Assembly (NCBI GenBank): GCA_026388365.1 | Contig: JAPLJW010000016.1 | Span: 1-8,464 of the forward strand | Source: Deltaproteobacteria bacterium | GTDB taxonomy: Bacteria; Desulfobacterota; Syntrophia; Syntrophales; UBA5619 | DNA: 8,464 nt | Direction of reading: 5' to 3' | Shown: piece by piece, positions 1 through 7,277 of the stretch | Layout: every line of letters starts with the position of its first letter | Numbering within the stretch: the stretch's first letter is position 1 | Translations under genes and position numbers: made by a program | Notes under the pieces: generated by a model | Database searches by the model: none | What the model saw: only the letters and a program-made list of their open reading frames with translations | What the model was told of the DNA's origin: nothing

Positions 1-328
1 CCTTTCCCCCCTCCCGCTGCACTGTTTGCTCGGCGACCTTGAGCATCGCAAACGGCCGGTAGTCCTGCGGGCATCCGGGACACGCCTGGTCTGCGGCCGC
101 CTCGCTCCGGAAGATCCGGAAATGGTCGATCCGCACGTCCGGTCCGGGCGCCGACCAGCCGAGCAGGATCCCCTCCGCAACAGAGTCGGCGGTCAGATCG
201 GCGATCGCCGGAGGCAGTATGAGCCGCGGGGGGATGGGATCCATCTTCTTCCCGCATCCGGCACAGAGCAGAACACCGAACAGGAATCCCCCGAGAATCC
301 CGCAGAGCATCCGGTGGCGTTTCAGCAT
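1..328 (-). CDS. Putative lipoprotein with fibronectin III-like segment, 5' part only
   Basis: The first 109 residues are present; the gene runs off the left edge. The start MLKRHR gives a basic n-region, followed by a hydrophobic stretch (about residues 7-24) and a lipobox-like L21-C22-A23-G24-C25. Cys at -3 is unusual for a lipobox, so lipidation at C25 is likely but not certain. A short Pro-rich linker (PIPPR, residues 31-35) leads into a beta-strand pattern (IADLTA, ILLGWSAPGP, IDHFRIFRSE) typical of a fibronectin type III fold, interrupted by a CPGC motif at C83 and C86. The ATG lies inside the end of argH (ATGCTGA, 7-base overlap), suggesting translational coupling; GGAG sits 8 bases upstream. 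From memory, Geobacter-type genomes carry a lipoprotein gene after argH and before lysA. Function is unknown; a cell-envelope location is inferred. Confidence 0.75.
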   Translation of the reverse strand, partial: MLKRHRMLCGILGGFLFGVLLCAGCGKKMDPIPPRLILPPAIADLTADSVAEGILLGWSAPGPDVRIDHFRIFRSEAAADQACPGCPQDYRPFAMLKVAEQTVQREGGK

Positions 329-1698
329 TCCTCGATCTCCGCAATCCGCCTGCGGACGGTCTCCTCCGCCGTGCCGCCCGTCGCTTTCCGGGCGTTGACC
401 GACTGCCGGACGGTCAGACACCGGAACACATCCTTTTCGAAGCCTTTGTAAAAACTCCGGAATTCCCGAAGGGTCAGTCCGGTCAGATCCTTTCCGTTCC
501 GGATGCAGAACGAGACAATCCGCCCGACGATGCCGTGGGCCTCCCGGAACGGCACCCCCTTCATGACCAGATATTCGGCCACATCCGTCGCCGTAGCGAA
601 TCCTCCTCCCGCTCCCGCCTCCATCCGTTCCCGGTTGTAGGTCAGACGGCCAATCATCGCGGCGAGGATCCCGAGACAGGCCCCCACCGTATCGACCGTG
701 TCGAAGAGGGGCTCCTTGTCCTCCTGAAGATCCCGGTTGTAGGTCATGGGCAGACCCTTCAGGATCGTAAGCAGTGCAATGAGGTTCCCATAGACGCGCC
801 CCGCCTTCCCGCGAATCAGCTCCGCCACGTCGGGGTTCTTCTTCTGGGGCATGATGCTGCTCCCCGTCGTGAAGGCGTCGGCGATCTCAACGTAACCGAA
901 CTCGTCGCTGGACCAGAGAACCAGATCCTCGCAGAAACGGCTCAGGTGCATCATGATAAGGGATGCAGCGAAGATGAACTCCGCAACGAAGTCCCGGTCG
1001 GCAACCGTATCCATGCTGTTTTCGGTCATCACGGAAAACTTGAGCAATGTTGCAACATAACGGCGGTCGATGGGGAGTCCCGTCCCCGCAAGCGCCACCG
1101 CGCCGAGCGGCATGACGTTCACCCGCTTCAGGCAGTCCCGGAGGCGCGCCTCGTCCCGGTCGAGCATCTCCCGGAAGGCCAGCAGGTAGTGGGAGAGCAG
1201 CACCGGCTGCGCCTTCTGCATGTGGGTGTAGCCGGGCAGGATCACGCCCATTTCCTTTTTTGCCAGTTCAACGAAACCGGACTTCAGGGTTTTGAGAAGC
1301 TCCACCACCCGGCCGATCTCCGCCCGCAGGTAAAGGCGGATGTCGAGGGCGATCTGGTCGTTCCGGCTCCGACCCGTGTGGAGTTTCCCGCCGGTCTCGC
1401 CGATCCGGGCGGTCAGGACCTTCTCGACCGCCATGTGGATGTCCTCGTCGTCGGGGTGAAAGGCAAAGTTCCCCGCCTCGATGTCGGCCAGGATTCCCCG
1501 GAGGCCGGTCCGGATCGCCTTTGCCTCTCCCTTCGTGATGATCCCCTGCTTTGCGAGCATCCGGGCGTGGGCGACGCTTCCTTCGATGTCGTACCGGTAA
1601 AGACGCCGGTCGTAATGAATCGAGGAGGTGAAGGCCTCCACCTCCCGATCCGTCGGCTCGCTGAACCGCCCTCCCCAGGGTTTTTCGTCTTTCTTCAT
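322..1698 (-). CDS. argH: Argininosuccinate lyase
   Basis: Cytoplasmic lyase that splits argininosuccinate into arginine and fumarate, the last step of arginine synthesis. The 458 residues are full length for the fumarase/aspartase superfamily. Seen in the sequence: N-terminal WGGRF (8-12), HTGRSRND (107-114), GYTHMQ with the catalytic-region His at 159, and the family signature GSSIMPQKKNP (279-289), whose second Ser (281) is the catalytic base position. No truncation or missing key residue is visible. The ATG at 1698 gives the standard N-terminus MKKDEKPWGG; there is no strong Shine-Dalgarno directly ahead (only AAAGTGAG abutting the ATG), unlike argB, argD and argG. It follows argG after 88 bases holding a 7-base-phased repeat, and its stop overlaps the start of the lipoprotein gene. 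Confidence 0.97.
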   Translation of the reverse strand: MKKDEKPWGGRFSEPTDREVEAFTSSIHYDRRLYRYDIEGSVAHARMLAKQGIITKGEAKAIRTGLRGILADIEAGNFAFHPDDEDIHMAVEKVLTARIGETGGKLHTGRSRNDQIALDIRLYLRAEIGRVVELLKTLKSGFVELAKKEMGVILPGYTHMQKAQPVLLSHYLLAFREMLDRDEARLRDCLKRVNVMPLGAVALAGTGLPIDRRYVATLLKFSVMTENSMDTVADRDFVAEFIFAASLIMMHLSRFCEDLVLWSSDEFGYVEIADAFTTGSSIMPQKKNPDVAELIRGKAGRVYGNLIALLTILKGLPMTYNRDLQEDKEPLFDTVDTVGACLGILAAMIGRLTYNRERMEAGAGGGFATATDVAEYLVMKGVPFREAHGIVGRIVSFCIRNGKDLTGLTLREFRSFYKGFEKDVFRCLTVRQSVNARKATGGTAEETVRRRIAEIEEC

Positions 1699-1710
1699 CT
1701 CACTTTAAAG

Positions 1711-1773
1711 GTGAGGAGTGAAGCGTGAGGCGTTAAAACCTCCTTACCCCATACCCTTCACCCTTCACCCCCT
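1711..1773. repeat. Degenerate 7-base-phased intergenic repeat forming an imperfect hairpin
   Basis: The argG-argH gap (1699-1786) is not random. On the + strand it reads in unbroken 7-base steps from 1711: GTGAGGA, GTGAAGC, GTGAGGC, GTTAAAA, CCTCCTT, ACCCCAT, ACCCTTC, ACCCTTC, ACCCCCT. The first three units (GTGARGN) are near-inverse of the later ones (ACCCTTC, minus strand GAAGGGT), so 1710-1732 can pair with 1747-1769 at 17 of 23 positions by Watson-Crick pairs, leaving a 14-base loop. The loop carries, on the transcribed minus strand, AAGGAGG (1739-1745), but no start codon follows at usable distance. Similar GTGAAGN-type intergenic heptamers are, as far as I recall, dispersed in some deltaproteobacterial genomes, and heptamer STRR repeats are known in cyanobacteria. 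Function is unknown. Confidence 0.7.
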
Positions 1774-1786
1774 TTCTCCTCGCTCT

Positions 1787-2998
1787 TCATCCCCGCGCAT
1801 TCATCATCGCCAGAATCCTGAGGCGCAGCGAATTCAGGCGGATGAACCCCGTCGCATCCTTCTGGTTATAGACCCGATCCTTCTCGAAGGTCGCGAAGTC
1901 CTCGCTGTAGAGGGAGAAGGGGGATTTCCTCCCGACGACGATGCAGTTCCCCTTGTAGAGCTTCAGCCGTGCGGTTCCCGTCACGCGCCCCTGGGTGTCG
2001 TCGATGAACCGCTGGAGGACCTCCATCTCCGGGGCGTACCAGAAACCGTTGTAAGCAAGCTGCGCGTACTTGGGGATCAAGGAATCCCGCATCAGCATCA
2101 CCTCGCGGTCCATCGTGATCGACTCGACGGCGCGGTGTGCGGCCCAGAGAACGGTTCCGCCCGGCGTCTCATAGACCCCGCGCGACTTCATGCCGACGAA
2201 ACGGTTCTCGACCATGTCCATGCGGCCGATCCCGTTCGCCCCGGCGATGCCGTTCAGATGATCGACGAGCGCAGCCGGCGTCATGGCTGCACCATCGACG
2301 GAGACGGGATTCCCTTTCTCAAAACCGATCTCCACATAGACCGGCCGATCGGGCGCCGCTTCCGGGGAAACGGTGAGAACGAACATCTCCTCCTTCGGCT
2401 CCGTCCAGGTGTCCTCGAGAATTCCCCCTTCGTGGGAGATGTGAAGGAGATTCCGGTCGCTGCTGTAGGGCTTCTCCCTCGTCAAAGGGATCGGAATTCC
2501 CTGCTTCTCCGCGTAATCGATCATCGAGGCACGCGAATCGAACGTCCAGTGTTCGTCCCTCCAGGCCGAGATGATCCGGATCGCCGGATTGAGGGCCATG
2601 TAGGTCAGCTCGAACCGCACCTGGTCATTCCCTTTCCCCGTGGCCCCGTGGCAGACCGCATCGGCGCCCTCCATCTTCGCGATCTCGAGCTGCCGCTTGG
2701 CGATCAGGGGCCTCGCGAGCGACGTCCCCAGGAGATAGGTCCCCTCATAAATCGCGTTCGCCCGGAGGGCCGGGAAGACGAAGTCCCGGGCGAATTCCTC
2801 GCGAAGATCATCGATATAGATCTTCGCAGCCCCGGTTTTGATCGCCTTTTCCCGGAGTCCCGACAGCTCCTCCTTCTGGCCGATGTCGGCGGCAAAGCAG
2901 ATCACTTCGCACCCATAGGTTTCGATCAACCATTTCACGATCACGGACGTATCCAGTCCCCCCGAATAAGCGAGGACAACCTTCTTTACTTCTTTCAC
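1787..2998 (-). CDS. argG: Argininosuccinate synthase
   Basis: Cytoplasmic ATP-dependent ligase joining citrulline and aspartate to form argininosuccinate, via a citrullyl-AMP intermediate. The 403 residues match the common ~400-residue form. Seen: the N-type ATP pyrophosphatase loop AYSGGLDTS (10-18), the substrate-binding block [14 protein letters not shown] (117-130), and [14 protein letters not shown] further on. The start is GTG at 2998, chosen because it gives the canonical N-terminus and because a perfect AAGGAGG lies 8 bases upstream. The gene sits 13 bases after the stop of the argF remnant and 88 bases before argH. All recognisable active-site blocks are intact, so the enzyme should work if citrulline is available; the window itself shows no intact enzyme to make citrulline. 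Confidence 0.97.
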   Translation of the reverse strand: MKEVKKVVLAYSGGLDTSVIVKWLIETYGCEVICFAADIGQKEELSGLREKAIKTGAAKIYIDDLREEFARDFVFPALRANAIYEGTYLLGTSLARPLIAKRQLEIAKMEGADAVCHGATGKGNDQVRFELTYMALNPAIRIISAWRDEHWTFDSRASMIDYAEKQGIPIPLTREKPYSSDRNLLHISHEGGILEDTWTEPKEEMFVLTVSPEAAPDRPVYVEIGFEKGNPVSVDGAAMTPAALVDHLNGIAGANGIGRMDMVENRFVGMKSRGVYETPGGTVLWAAHRAVESITMDREVMLMRDSLIPKYAQLAYNGFWYAPEMEVLQRFIDDTQGRVTGTARLKLYKGNCIVVGRKSPFSLYSEDFATFEKDRVYNQKDATGFIRLNSLRLRILAMMNARG

Positions 2999-3006
2999 GC
3001 TTCCAA

Positions 3007-3013
3007 CCTCCTT
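3007..3013 (-). promoter_or_regulatory. Shine-Dalgarno site of argG
   Basis: Minus-strand AAGGAGG, 8 bases before the GTG start of argG. It overlaps the TAA stop of the argF remnant (TAAGGAGG), the arrangement expected of tightly packed argF-argG genes. It fixes the non-ATG start of argG and shows that the extreme 3' end of the old argF has been kept. Confidence 0.85.
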
Positions 3014-3176
3014 ATGGCATCAAGATTTCCATCACGGTCTTCGGTACGTGGAGAGGGTTCTCTTCCGGATCCCGGTGGAGAAAGACCCCGGTGGGCGCCT
3101 CGACCATCCCCCGCTTCAGGATCACCGCGTCAGGATCATACCCGTCGGGGCGGGCCAGGTCAAGGTGAAACGGCCG
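3012..3176 (-). pseudogene. argF: Remnant of ornithine carbamoyltransferase (argF), N-terminus and middle deleted
   Basis: Between argD and argG one frame stays open for 54 codons, from an in-frame TAA inside the argD tail (3177-3179) to TAA at 3012-3014, with no convincing start codon or ribosome site. Its first part, HLDLARPDGYDPDAVILKRG (residues 4-23), resembles the ornithine-domain strand of ArgF (pattern LACPEGYEPDPEIL). The following TGVFLHRDPEE (29-39) fits the next ArgF strand and its RDPxEAV turn. The end, [16 protein letters not shown], resembles the ArgF C-terminus (ENRLHxQKaxxxxLL), but the Arg of ENRLH is Pro. Missing are the carbamoyl-phosphate loop (STRTR), the HPxQ region and HCLP. 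The position between argD and argG is that of argF in Geobacter-type clusters. Similarity is judged by eye; an unrelated small frame or an assembly collapse remain possible. Confidence 0.6.
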
Positions 3177-4353
3177 TTAGCACCTCATCCAGGATCCCCA
3201 CGGCCCTGTCCACATCCTGTCGGGTCAGGATCAGGGGCGGCACAAAACGCAGGACATTCCCGTTTGTGCAATTGATCAGGAGTCCTTTTTCCATGCACTT
3301 CATAACAAACTCCGCCCCGGGCACGGTCAGCTCGATGGCGAGGATCAGCCCCCGTCCGCGGACCTGCCGGATCCGGGTATGTTTTTCCTTCAATTCTCCA
3401 AGCCGGGAGAGAAAATACTCCCCCACCTTCCGGCAGTTCTCGAGGATCCCCTCTTCAAAGATGGTTTCCAGGTTGGCCAGGGCCGCCGCGCAGGCCAGGG
3501 GATTGCCGCCGAAGGTCGATCCGTGGCTCCCCGGGACGAAGGCCGCGGCAATCTTTTCCTTCGCCAAAAGCGCCCCGATGGGGAAGCCGTTTCCCAGGGC
3601 CTTCGCCAGCGTCATCATGTCCGGTATCACCTCGTCGCGTTCGCAGGCAAAGAGCGTCCCTGTCCGGCCGATCCCCGTCTGGATCTCGTCCGCGATCATC
3701 AGAAGCCCCTTCTCGTCGCAGATCCGCCGGATCCCCTGGAGATACCCGGGAGCGGGAACGACGACGCCGCCCTCCCCCAGGATCGGTTCGACGAGGACGC
3801 CGCAGGTTTTCTCCGTCACGGCCGCCTCCAGCGCCGGAAGATCATTGTAAGGCACATACCGGAATCCCTCCGGAAGCGGTGCAAAACCGACATGAAATCT
3901 CTCCTGTGCCGTCGCCGTCACGGTGGCCAGCGTCCGGCCGTGGAAGGAATCCTGCATCGTGATCAACTCGTATCGCCCCGGCATGTGTTCCGAAGCGTAT
4001 TTCCGGGCGAGCTTGATCGCCGCTTCGTTGGCCTCCGCCCCGCTGTTGCAGAAGAACGCCTTGTCGAACGGAGAATTCTCCACGAGAAGGCGCGCCAGTA
4101 GGATCTGCGGCGCGATGTGGTAGAGGTTCGAGACGTGAAAGAGGTTTTCCGCCTGCTCCTTGATCGCCGCGATGACCCTGGGATGGGCATGGCCGAGCGC
4201 GCAGACGGCGATCCCCGCGACCAGATCGAGATAGCAGCGGCCGTCGCTGTCCCAGACATGAACGCCCAGCCCCCTGGTCAGGACGATGGGAAACCTTTTG
4301 TAGGTGGACATGATATAGCGACCGGACAGGTTGATCCATTCCTGTGTGGTCAT
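3160..4353 (-). CDS. argD: Acetylornithine aminotransferase
   Basis: Pyridoxal-phosphate enzyme that transaminates N-acetylglutamate semialdehyde to N-acetylornithine with glutamate as donor; many family members also act on succinyl-diaminopimelate, so a second role in lysine synthesis is possible. The 397 residues are full length for class III aminotransferases. Seen: NSGAEANEAAIK (103-114), the FHGRT motif (137-141), ADEIQTGIGRTG with the cofactor-binding Asp at 222, and the Schiff-base Lys 251 in LAKALGNGFPIGA. The ATG at 4353 is supported by AAGGAG 5 bases upstream, which overlaps the argB stop region; only 9 bases separate the genes. The gene ends normally (ILDEVLTAVSP) and overlaps the open frame of the argF remnant by 17 bases. 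Confidence 0.96.
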   Translation of the reverse strand: MTTQEWINLSGRYIMSTYKRFPIVLTRGLGVHVWDSDGRCYLDLVAGIAVCALGHAHPRVIAAIKEQAENLFHVSNLYHIAPQILLARLLVENSPFDKAFFCNSGAEANEAAIKLARKYASEHMPGRYELITMQDSFHGRTLATVTATAQERFHVGFAPLPEGFRYVPYNDLPALEAAVTEKTCGVLVEPILGEGGVVVPAPGYLQGIRRICDEKGLLMIADEIQTGIGRTGTLFACERDEVIPDMMTLAKALGNGFPIGALLAKEKIAAAFVPGSHGSTFGGNPLACAAALANLETIFEEGILENCRKVGEYFLSRLGELKEKHTRIRQVRGRGLILAIELTVPGAEFVMKCMEKGLLINCTNGNVLRFVPPLILTRQDVDRAVGILDEVLTAVSP

Positions 4354-4362
4354 ATTGACTCC

Positions 4363-5253
4363 TTATAATACGATTTCCGTCCCGATCCCCTGGTCGGTAA
4401 ACATCTCCAGGAGGATCGTGTGTTTCAGGCGGCCATCCAAGATATGGGCCTTCTTCACCCCGGCCCGGAGGGCCTTGAGACAGCACTTCACTTTTGGGAA
4501 CATCCCCCCCGAGATCGTCCCCTCCTCGATCATCCGGCGGGTCATACCGTCATCCATCGCCGGAATCAGCGTCTGGTTCCGGTCGAGGACCCCCGGAACA
4601 TCGGTCAGCAGGATCAGCTTCTCCGCGGCAAGGGCGGCCGCAATCGCACCGGCCACAAGGTCGGCGTTGATGTTGTAGGTTTCCCCCCCGCCTCCGACTC
4701 CCGTCGGGGCAATGACCGGGATGACGCCGTCCGCCATCAGCGAAACGATCAGGGACGCGTTGACCTCGGTCACCTTTCCGACAAGACCGATGTCGATGAT
4801 CTCGGGCGGCGTCTCCTTGACCTTTTCGGCGCTGAGATAATACTTCTCCGCCCGGATCAGGTTCGCGTCCTTGCCGCTGATTCCCACGGCCCGGCCGCCG
4901 TGACGGTTGATCAGGCCGACGATCTCCTTGTTGACCTTCCCCACAAGGACCATCTCGACGATGTCCATCGTCTCCTCGTCGGTCACCCGCATCCCCTGGA
5001 CGAATTTCGATTCCTTTCCCAGCTTCTTCAGAAGGGTCCCAATCTGCGGTCCGCCGCCGTGGACCACGACGGGGTTGATCCCGATATACTTCATCAGAAC
5101 CACGTCGCGCGCGAAATTGTCCTTCAGCGCCTCATCCACCATCGCGTGGCCGCCGTACTTGATCACGACAATCTTGTTGAAAAAACGGCGGATATAGGGG
5201 AGGGCCTCAATCAGGATGCCGGCCCGTTCCACGGATTTCTTTACATCATCCAT
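4363..5253 (-). CDS. argB: Acetylglutamate kinase, arginine-sensitive type
   Basis: Phosphorylates N-acetylglutamate with ATP, the controlling step of cyclic arginine synthesis. The 296 residues form a complete amino-acid kinase domain. Seen: KYGG with catalytic Lys 32, the HGGGPQIG loop (65-72), NINAD (194-198) and the ATP-side Lys 254 in MFPKVK. The ~25-residue N-terminal extension ending in [11 protein letters not shown] and the C-terminal block H278...E283...G289-I-G-T are hallmarks of the hexameric, arginine-inhibited enzymes, so feedback control by arginine is inferred. The ATG at 5253 has AAGGAG 6 bases upstream. It follows hslU by 54 bases and precedes argD by 9 bases. No promoter is evident in the hslU-argB gap, so arginine genes and protease genes are probably co-transcribed. 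Confidence 0.97.
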   Translation of the reverse strand: MDDVKKSVERAGILIEALPYIRRFFNKIVVIKYGGHAMVDEALKDNFARDVVLMKYIGINPVVVHGGGPQIGTLLKKLGKESKFVQGMRVTDEETMDIVEMVLVGKVNKEIVGLINRHGGRAVGISGKDANLIRAEKYYLSAEKVKETPPEIIDIGLVGKVTEVNASLIVSLMADGVIPVIAPTGVGGGGETYNINADLVAGAIAAALAAEKLILLTDVPGVLDRNQTLIPAMDDGMTRRMIEEGTISGGMFPKVKCCLKALRAGVKKAHILDGRLKHTILLEMFTDQGIGTEIVL

Positions 5254-5307
5254 CGACTTCTCCTTGTATGCTATCCAACCCCGATCTGCCTCCGGCCGTT
5301 TTGCCGG

Positions 5308-6690
5308 CTACAGGATATACCGGCTCAGATCCTCATCCTCGACAATCTCGTCCAACTGGTCGGCAACATAATCGGCGTCGATCATCACCTCCTGACCCCG
5401 CATCTCCGGGGCCTCGAAAGAGATCTTGTCGAGGAGTCTCTCCATGATCGTATAGAGACGACGCGCCCCGATGTTCTCCATCCGGTCGTTCACCAGTGTC
5501 GCCGTCTCCGCGATCGCGGCGATCGCATCCTCCGTAAAGGTGATCCGGACCCCTTCCGTCGCCATCATCTCCGTATACTGCTTGACAAGGGCGTTGTGGG
5601 GCTCGGTGAGGATCCGGATGAACTCGTCCCTGCCCAGGGAGTCGAGTTCCACACGGATGGGAAAGCGCCCCTGCAGTTCCGGGATCAGGTCCGACGGTTT
5701 CGTCGCACTGAACGCCCCGGCCGCAATGAAGAGGACGTGGTCCGTCCGGACCATCCCGTAGCGGGTGTTCACGGTCGATCCCTCGACGATGGGCAGGAGG
5801 TCCCGCTGCACCCCCTCCCGTGAGACGTCCGGGCCGTGCGTCCCGTCTCCCCCCACGATCTTGTCGATCTCATCGAGGAAGACGATCCCCGACTGTTCGA
5901 CCCGTTCGATGGCCGTTTTCGTCACCTTTTCCATGTCCACAAGCCGCTGCGCCTCCTCTTCGACGAGGATCTCCAGCGCCTCGGGAACCTTCACCCGCCG
6001 CTTTTTTTTCTTCTGGGGGAAAAGATTTCCCAGCATGTCCTTGACGTTGAGCCCCATATCCTCCATACCGGCTGAGGAGAAGATCTCGACCATCGGCCCG
6101 CTCCGGACCTGGGTCGTCTCGATTTCGACAAAACGACCGTCCAGACGTCCCTCGTGGAGGAGGCGGCGGAGCTTCTCGCGGGTCGTATCCGGCTCGGGAA
6201 CGTATTCCGCCTCGATCGTCATCCCGTTTCCGTTGGTGATCATGTCCGTCACCTTCTTCTCGACCGGTTTCGGCGGGAGAAGGATGTCGAGAAGCCGGTC
6301 TTCCGCCAGTTCGGCGGCTTTCGTCCGGACGCGGCCCTGCTCCTCCGACTTGACCATGCCGATCGAAAGCTCCACGAGATCGCGAACCATTGATTCCACG
6401 TCCCGTCCCACATAGCCGACCCCGGTGAACTTCGACGCCTCGACCTTGATGAACGGGGAGTTATCCAGTTTCGCAAGCCGCCGGGCGATCTCGGTCTTGC
6501 CCACACCGGTGGGCCCGATCATGATGATGTTCTTCGGGGAGATCTCCTCCCCCATCTCCTGCGAGACATTCTGGCGGCGCCAGCGATTTCGGAGCGCGAT
6601 CGCCACGGCCCGCTTGGCCTCCTGTTGTCCGATGATGTACTGATCCAGTTTTTCGACGATCTTTCTCGGCGTTAAATCATCCGGTGACAT
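5308..6690 (-). CDS. hslU: ATP-dependent protease ATPase subunit HslU
   Basis: AAA+ unfoldase of the cytoplasmic HslVU protease: hexameric rings unfold proteins and pass them into the HslV chamber. The 460 residues are slightly longer than the 443 of E. coli. Seen in order: N-terminal [15 protein letters not shown] (8-22); Walker A GPTGVGKT (59-66); pore loop GYVG (92-95); a family-specific I domain at roughly 110-250, ending near a basic KKKKRR cluster (227-232); Walker B FLDEID (271-276); the PELQGRF segment with Arg 342; sensor-2 GARRL (408-412); and a C-terminal DLSRYIL matching the tail that docks into HslV and activates it. It starts 2 bases after the hslV stop with only a weak AAAAGG-type site, consistent with coupled translation and matched subunit supply. 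Confidence 0.97.
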   Translation of the reverse strand: MSPDDLTPRKIVEKLDQYIIGQQEAKRAVAIALRNRWRRQNVSQEMGEEISPKNIIMIGPTGVGKTEIARRLAKLDNSPFIKVEASKFTGVGYVGRDVESMVRDLVELSIGMVKSEEQGRVRTKAAELAEDRLLDILLPPKPVEKKVTDMITNGNGMTIEAEYVPEPDTTREKLRRLLHEGRLDGRFVEIETTQVRSGPMVEIFSSAGMEDMGLNVKDMLGNLFPQKKKKRRVKVPEALEILVEEEAQRLVDMEKVTKTAIERVEQSGIVFLDEIDKIVGGDGTHGPDVSREGVQRDLLPIVEGSTVNTRYGMVRTDHVLFIAAGAFSATKPSDLIPELQGRFPIRVELDSLGRDEFIRILTEPHNALVKQYTEMMATEGVRITFTEDAIAAIAETATLVNDRMENIGARRLYTIMERLLDKISFEAPEMRGQEVMIDADYVADQLDEIVEDEDLSRYIL

Positions 6691-6692
6691 GG

Positions 6693-7274
6693 CTACCTTT
6701 TTTCCTTATCCTTTATCGGTTTTTCTTCCGGTTCTTTTTCAAGGTCGATCTCCTCCACGGTAATGTGGTCGTTCGTATAAATGCAGATCTCGGAGGCGAT
6801 CTTCACGGATTCCCGCGCGATCTCCGTCGCCGTCAACTCGGAATAGCGGACCATCGCCCGGGCCGCCGCGAGGGCGAACGGTCCGCCCGCACCGATGGCC
6901 ATGACGTTGTCGTCCGACTCGATTACGTCGCCGTTCCCGGAGATGATCAGAAACGAATCCCGGCTGACGGCAATCATCAGGGCCTCCAGGTGGCGGAGCA
7001 CCCGGTCCGTCCGCCAGTCCTTCGTCAGCTCTACGGCCGCCCGGACCAGGTTTCCCTTGTACTGTTCAAGCTTCTGGTCGAAACGGTCGAAAAGGGTGAA
7101 GGCGTCGGCGGTCGCCCCGGCGAACCCGACAATCACCTGGTCGTGGTAAAGGCGCCTCACCTTTCTCGCCCCGTGTTTCATGACCGTTGTATCGAGCGTC
7201 ACCTGACCGTCTCCGGCCACGGTGACCTTTCCCCGGTGTCGGACGGCCAGGATGGTCGTTCCCCGAATCTTCAT
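6693..7274 (-). CDS. hslV: ATP-dependent protease peptidase subunit HslV
   Basis: Proteasome-beta-like threonine peptidase that forms the proteolytic double ring of HslVU. The start [12 protein letters not shown] implies removal of five residues to expose Thr 6 as the mature catalytic Thr 1. Other family marks: GDGQVT (21-26), the Lys-33 equivalent K38 in [21 protein letters not shown] (50-62) and [13 protein letters not shown] (126-138). After the usual end ([13 protein letters not shown]) the protein continues with a charged tail of about 18 residues rich in Glu and Lys ([17 protein letters not shown]), giving 193 residues against about 175-180 for typical members. The ATG lies 3 bases after the xerC stop; a GGAGG inside the last xerC codons is about 14 bases upstream, further than optimal, which suggests coupling to xerC translation. 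Confidence 0.97.
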   Translation of the reverse strand: MKIRGTTILAVRHRGKVTVAGDGQVTLDTTVMKHGARKVRRLYHDQVIVGFAGATADAFTLFDRFDQKLEQYKGNLVRAAVELTKDWRTDRVLRHLEALMIAVSRDSFLIISGNGDVIESDDNVMAIGAGGPFALAAARAMVRYSELTATEIARESVKIASEICIYTNDHITVEEIDLEKEPEEKPIKDKEKR

Positions 7275-7277
7275 CTC

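Noticed and set aside
535..1728. Long + strand open frame opposite argH
   Set aside because: Its His/Asp/Arg-rich composition mirrors argH codon usage and no motif is recognisable.
1743..1756. Minimal frame ATG-GGG-TAA in the argG-argH gap as a leader peptide
   Set aside because: Two codons inside the repeat tract, with no properly spaced ribosome site and no arginine codons; chance is the simplest explanation.
1718..3850. Very long + strand open frame (710 codons) opposite argG and argD
   Set aside because: It runs antisense to two unmistakable enzymes and the argF scar, shows no recognisable domain and is rich in Arg, Pro and Ser, as expected for the antisense shadow of GC-rich coding sequence.
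5292..5307. Small hairpin directly after hslU (CCGGC, 6-base loop, GCCGG) as a possible terminator
   Set aside because: Only five pairs and no T-run follows; argB starts close by with a good ribosome site. At most it is an RNA-stability element.
4420..5823. Long + strand open frame (467 codons) opposite argB and hslU
   Set aside because: It spans the end of one real gene and the start of another on the opposite strand, with no family motifs and no ribosome site; a shadow frame.
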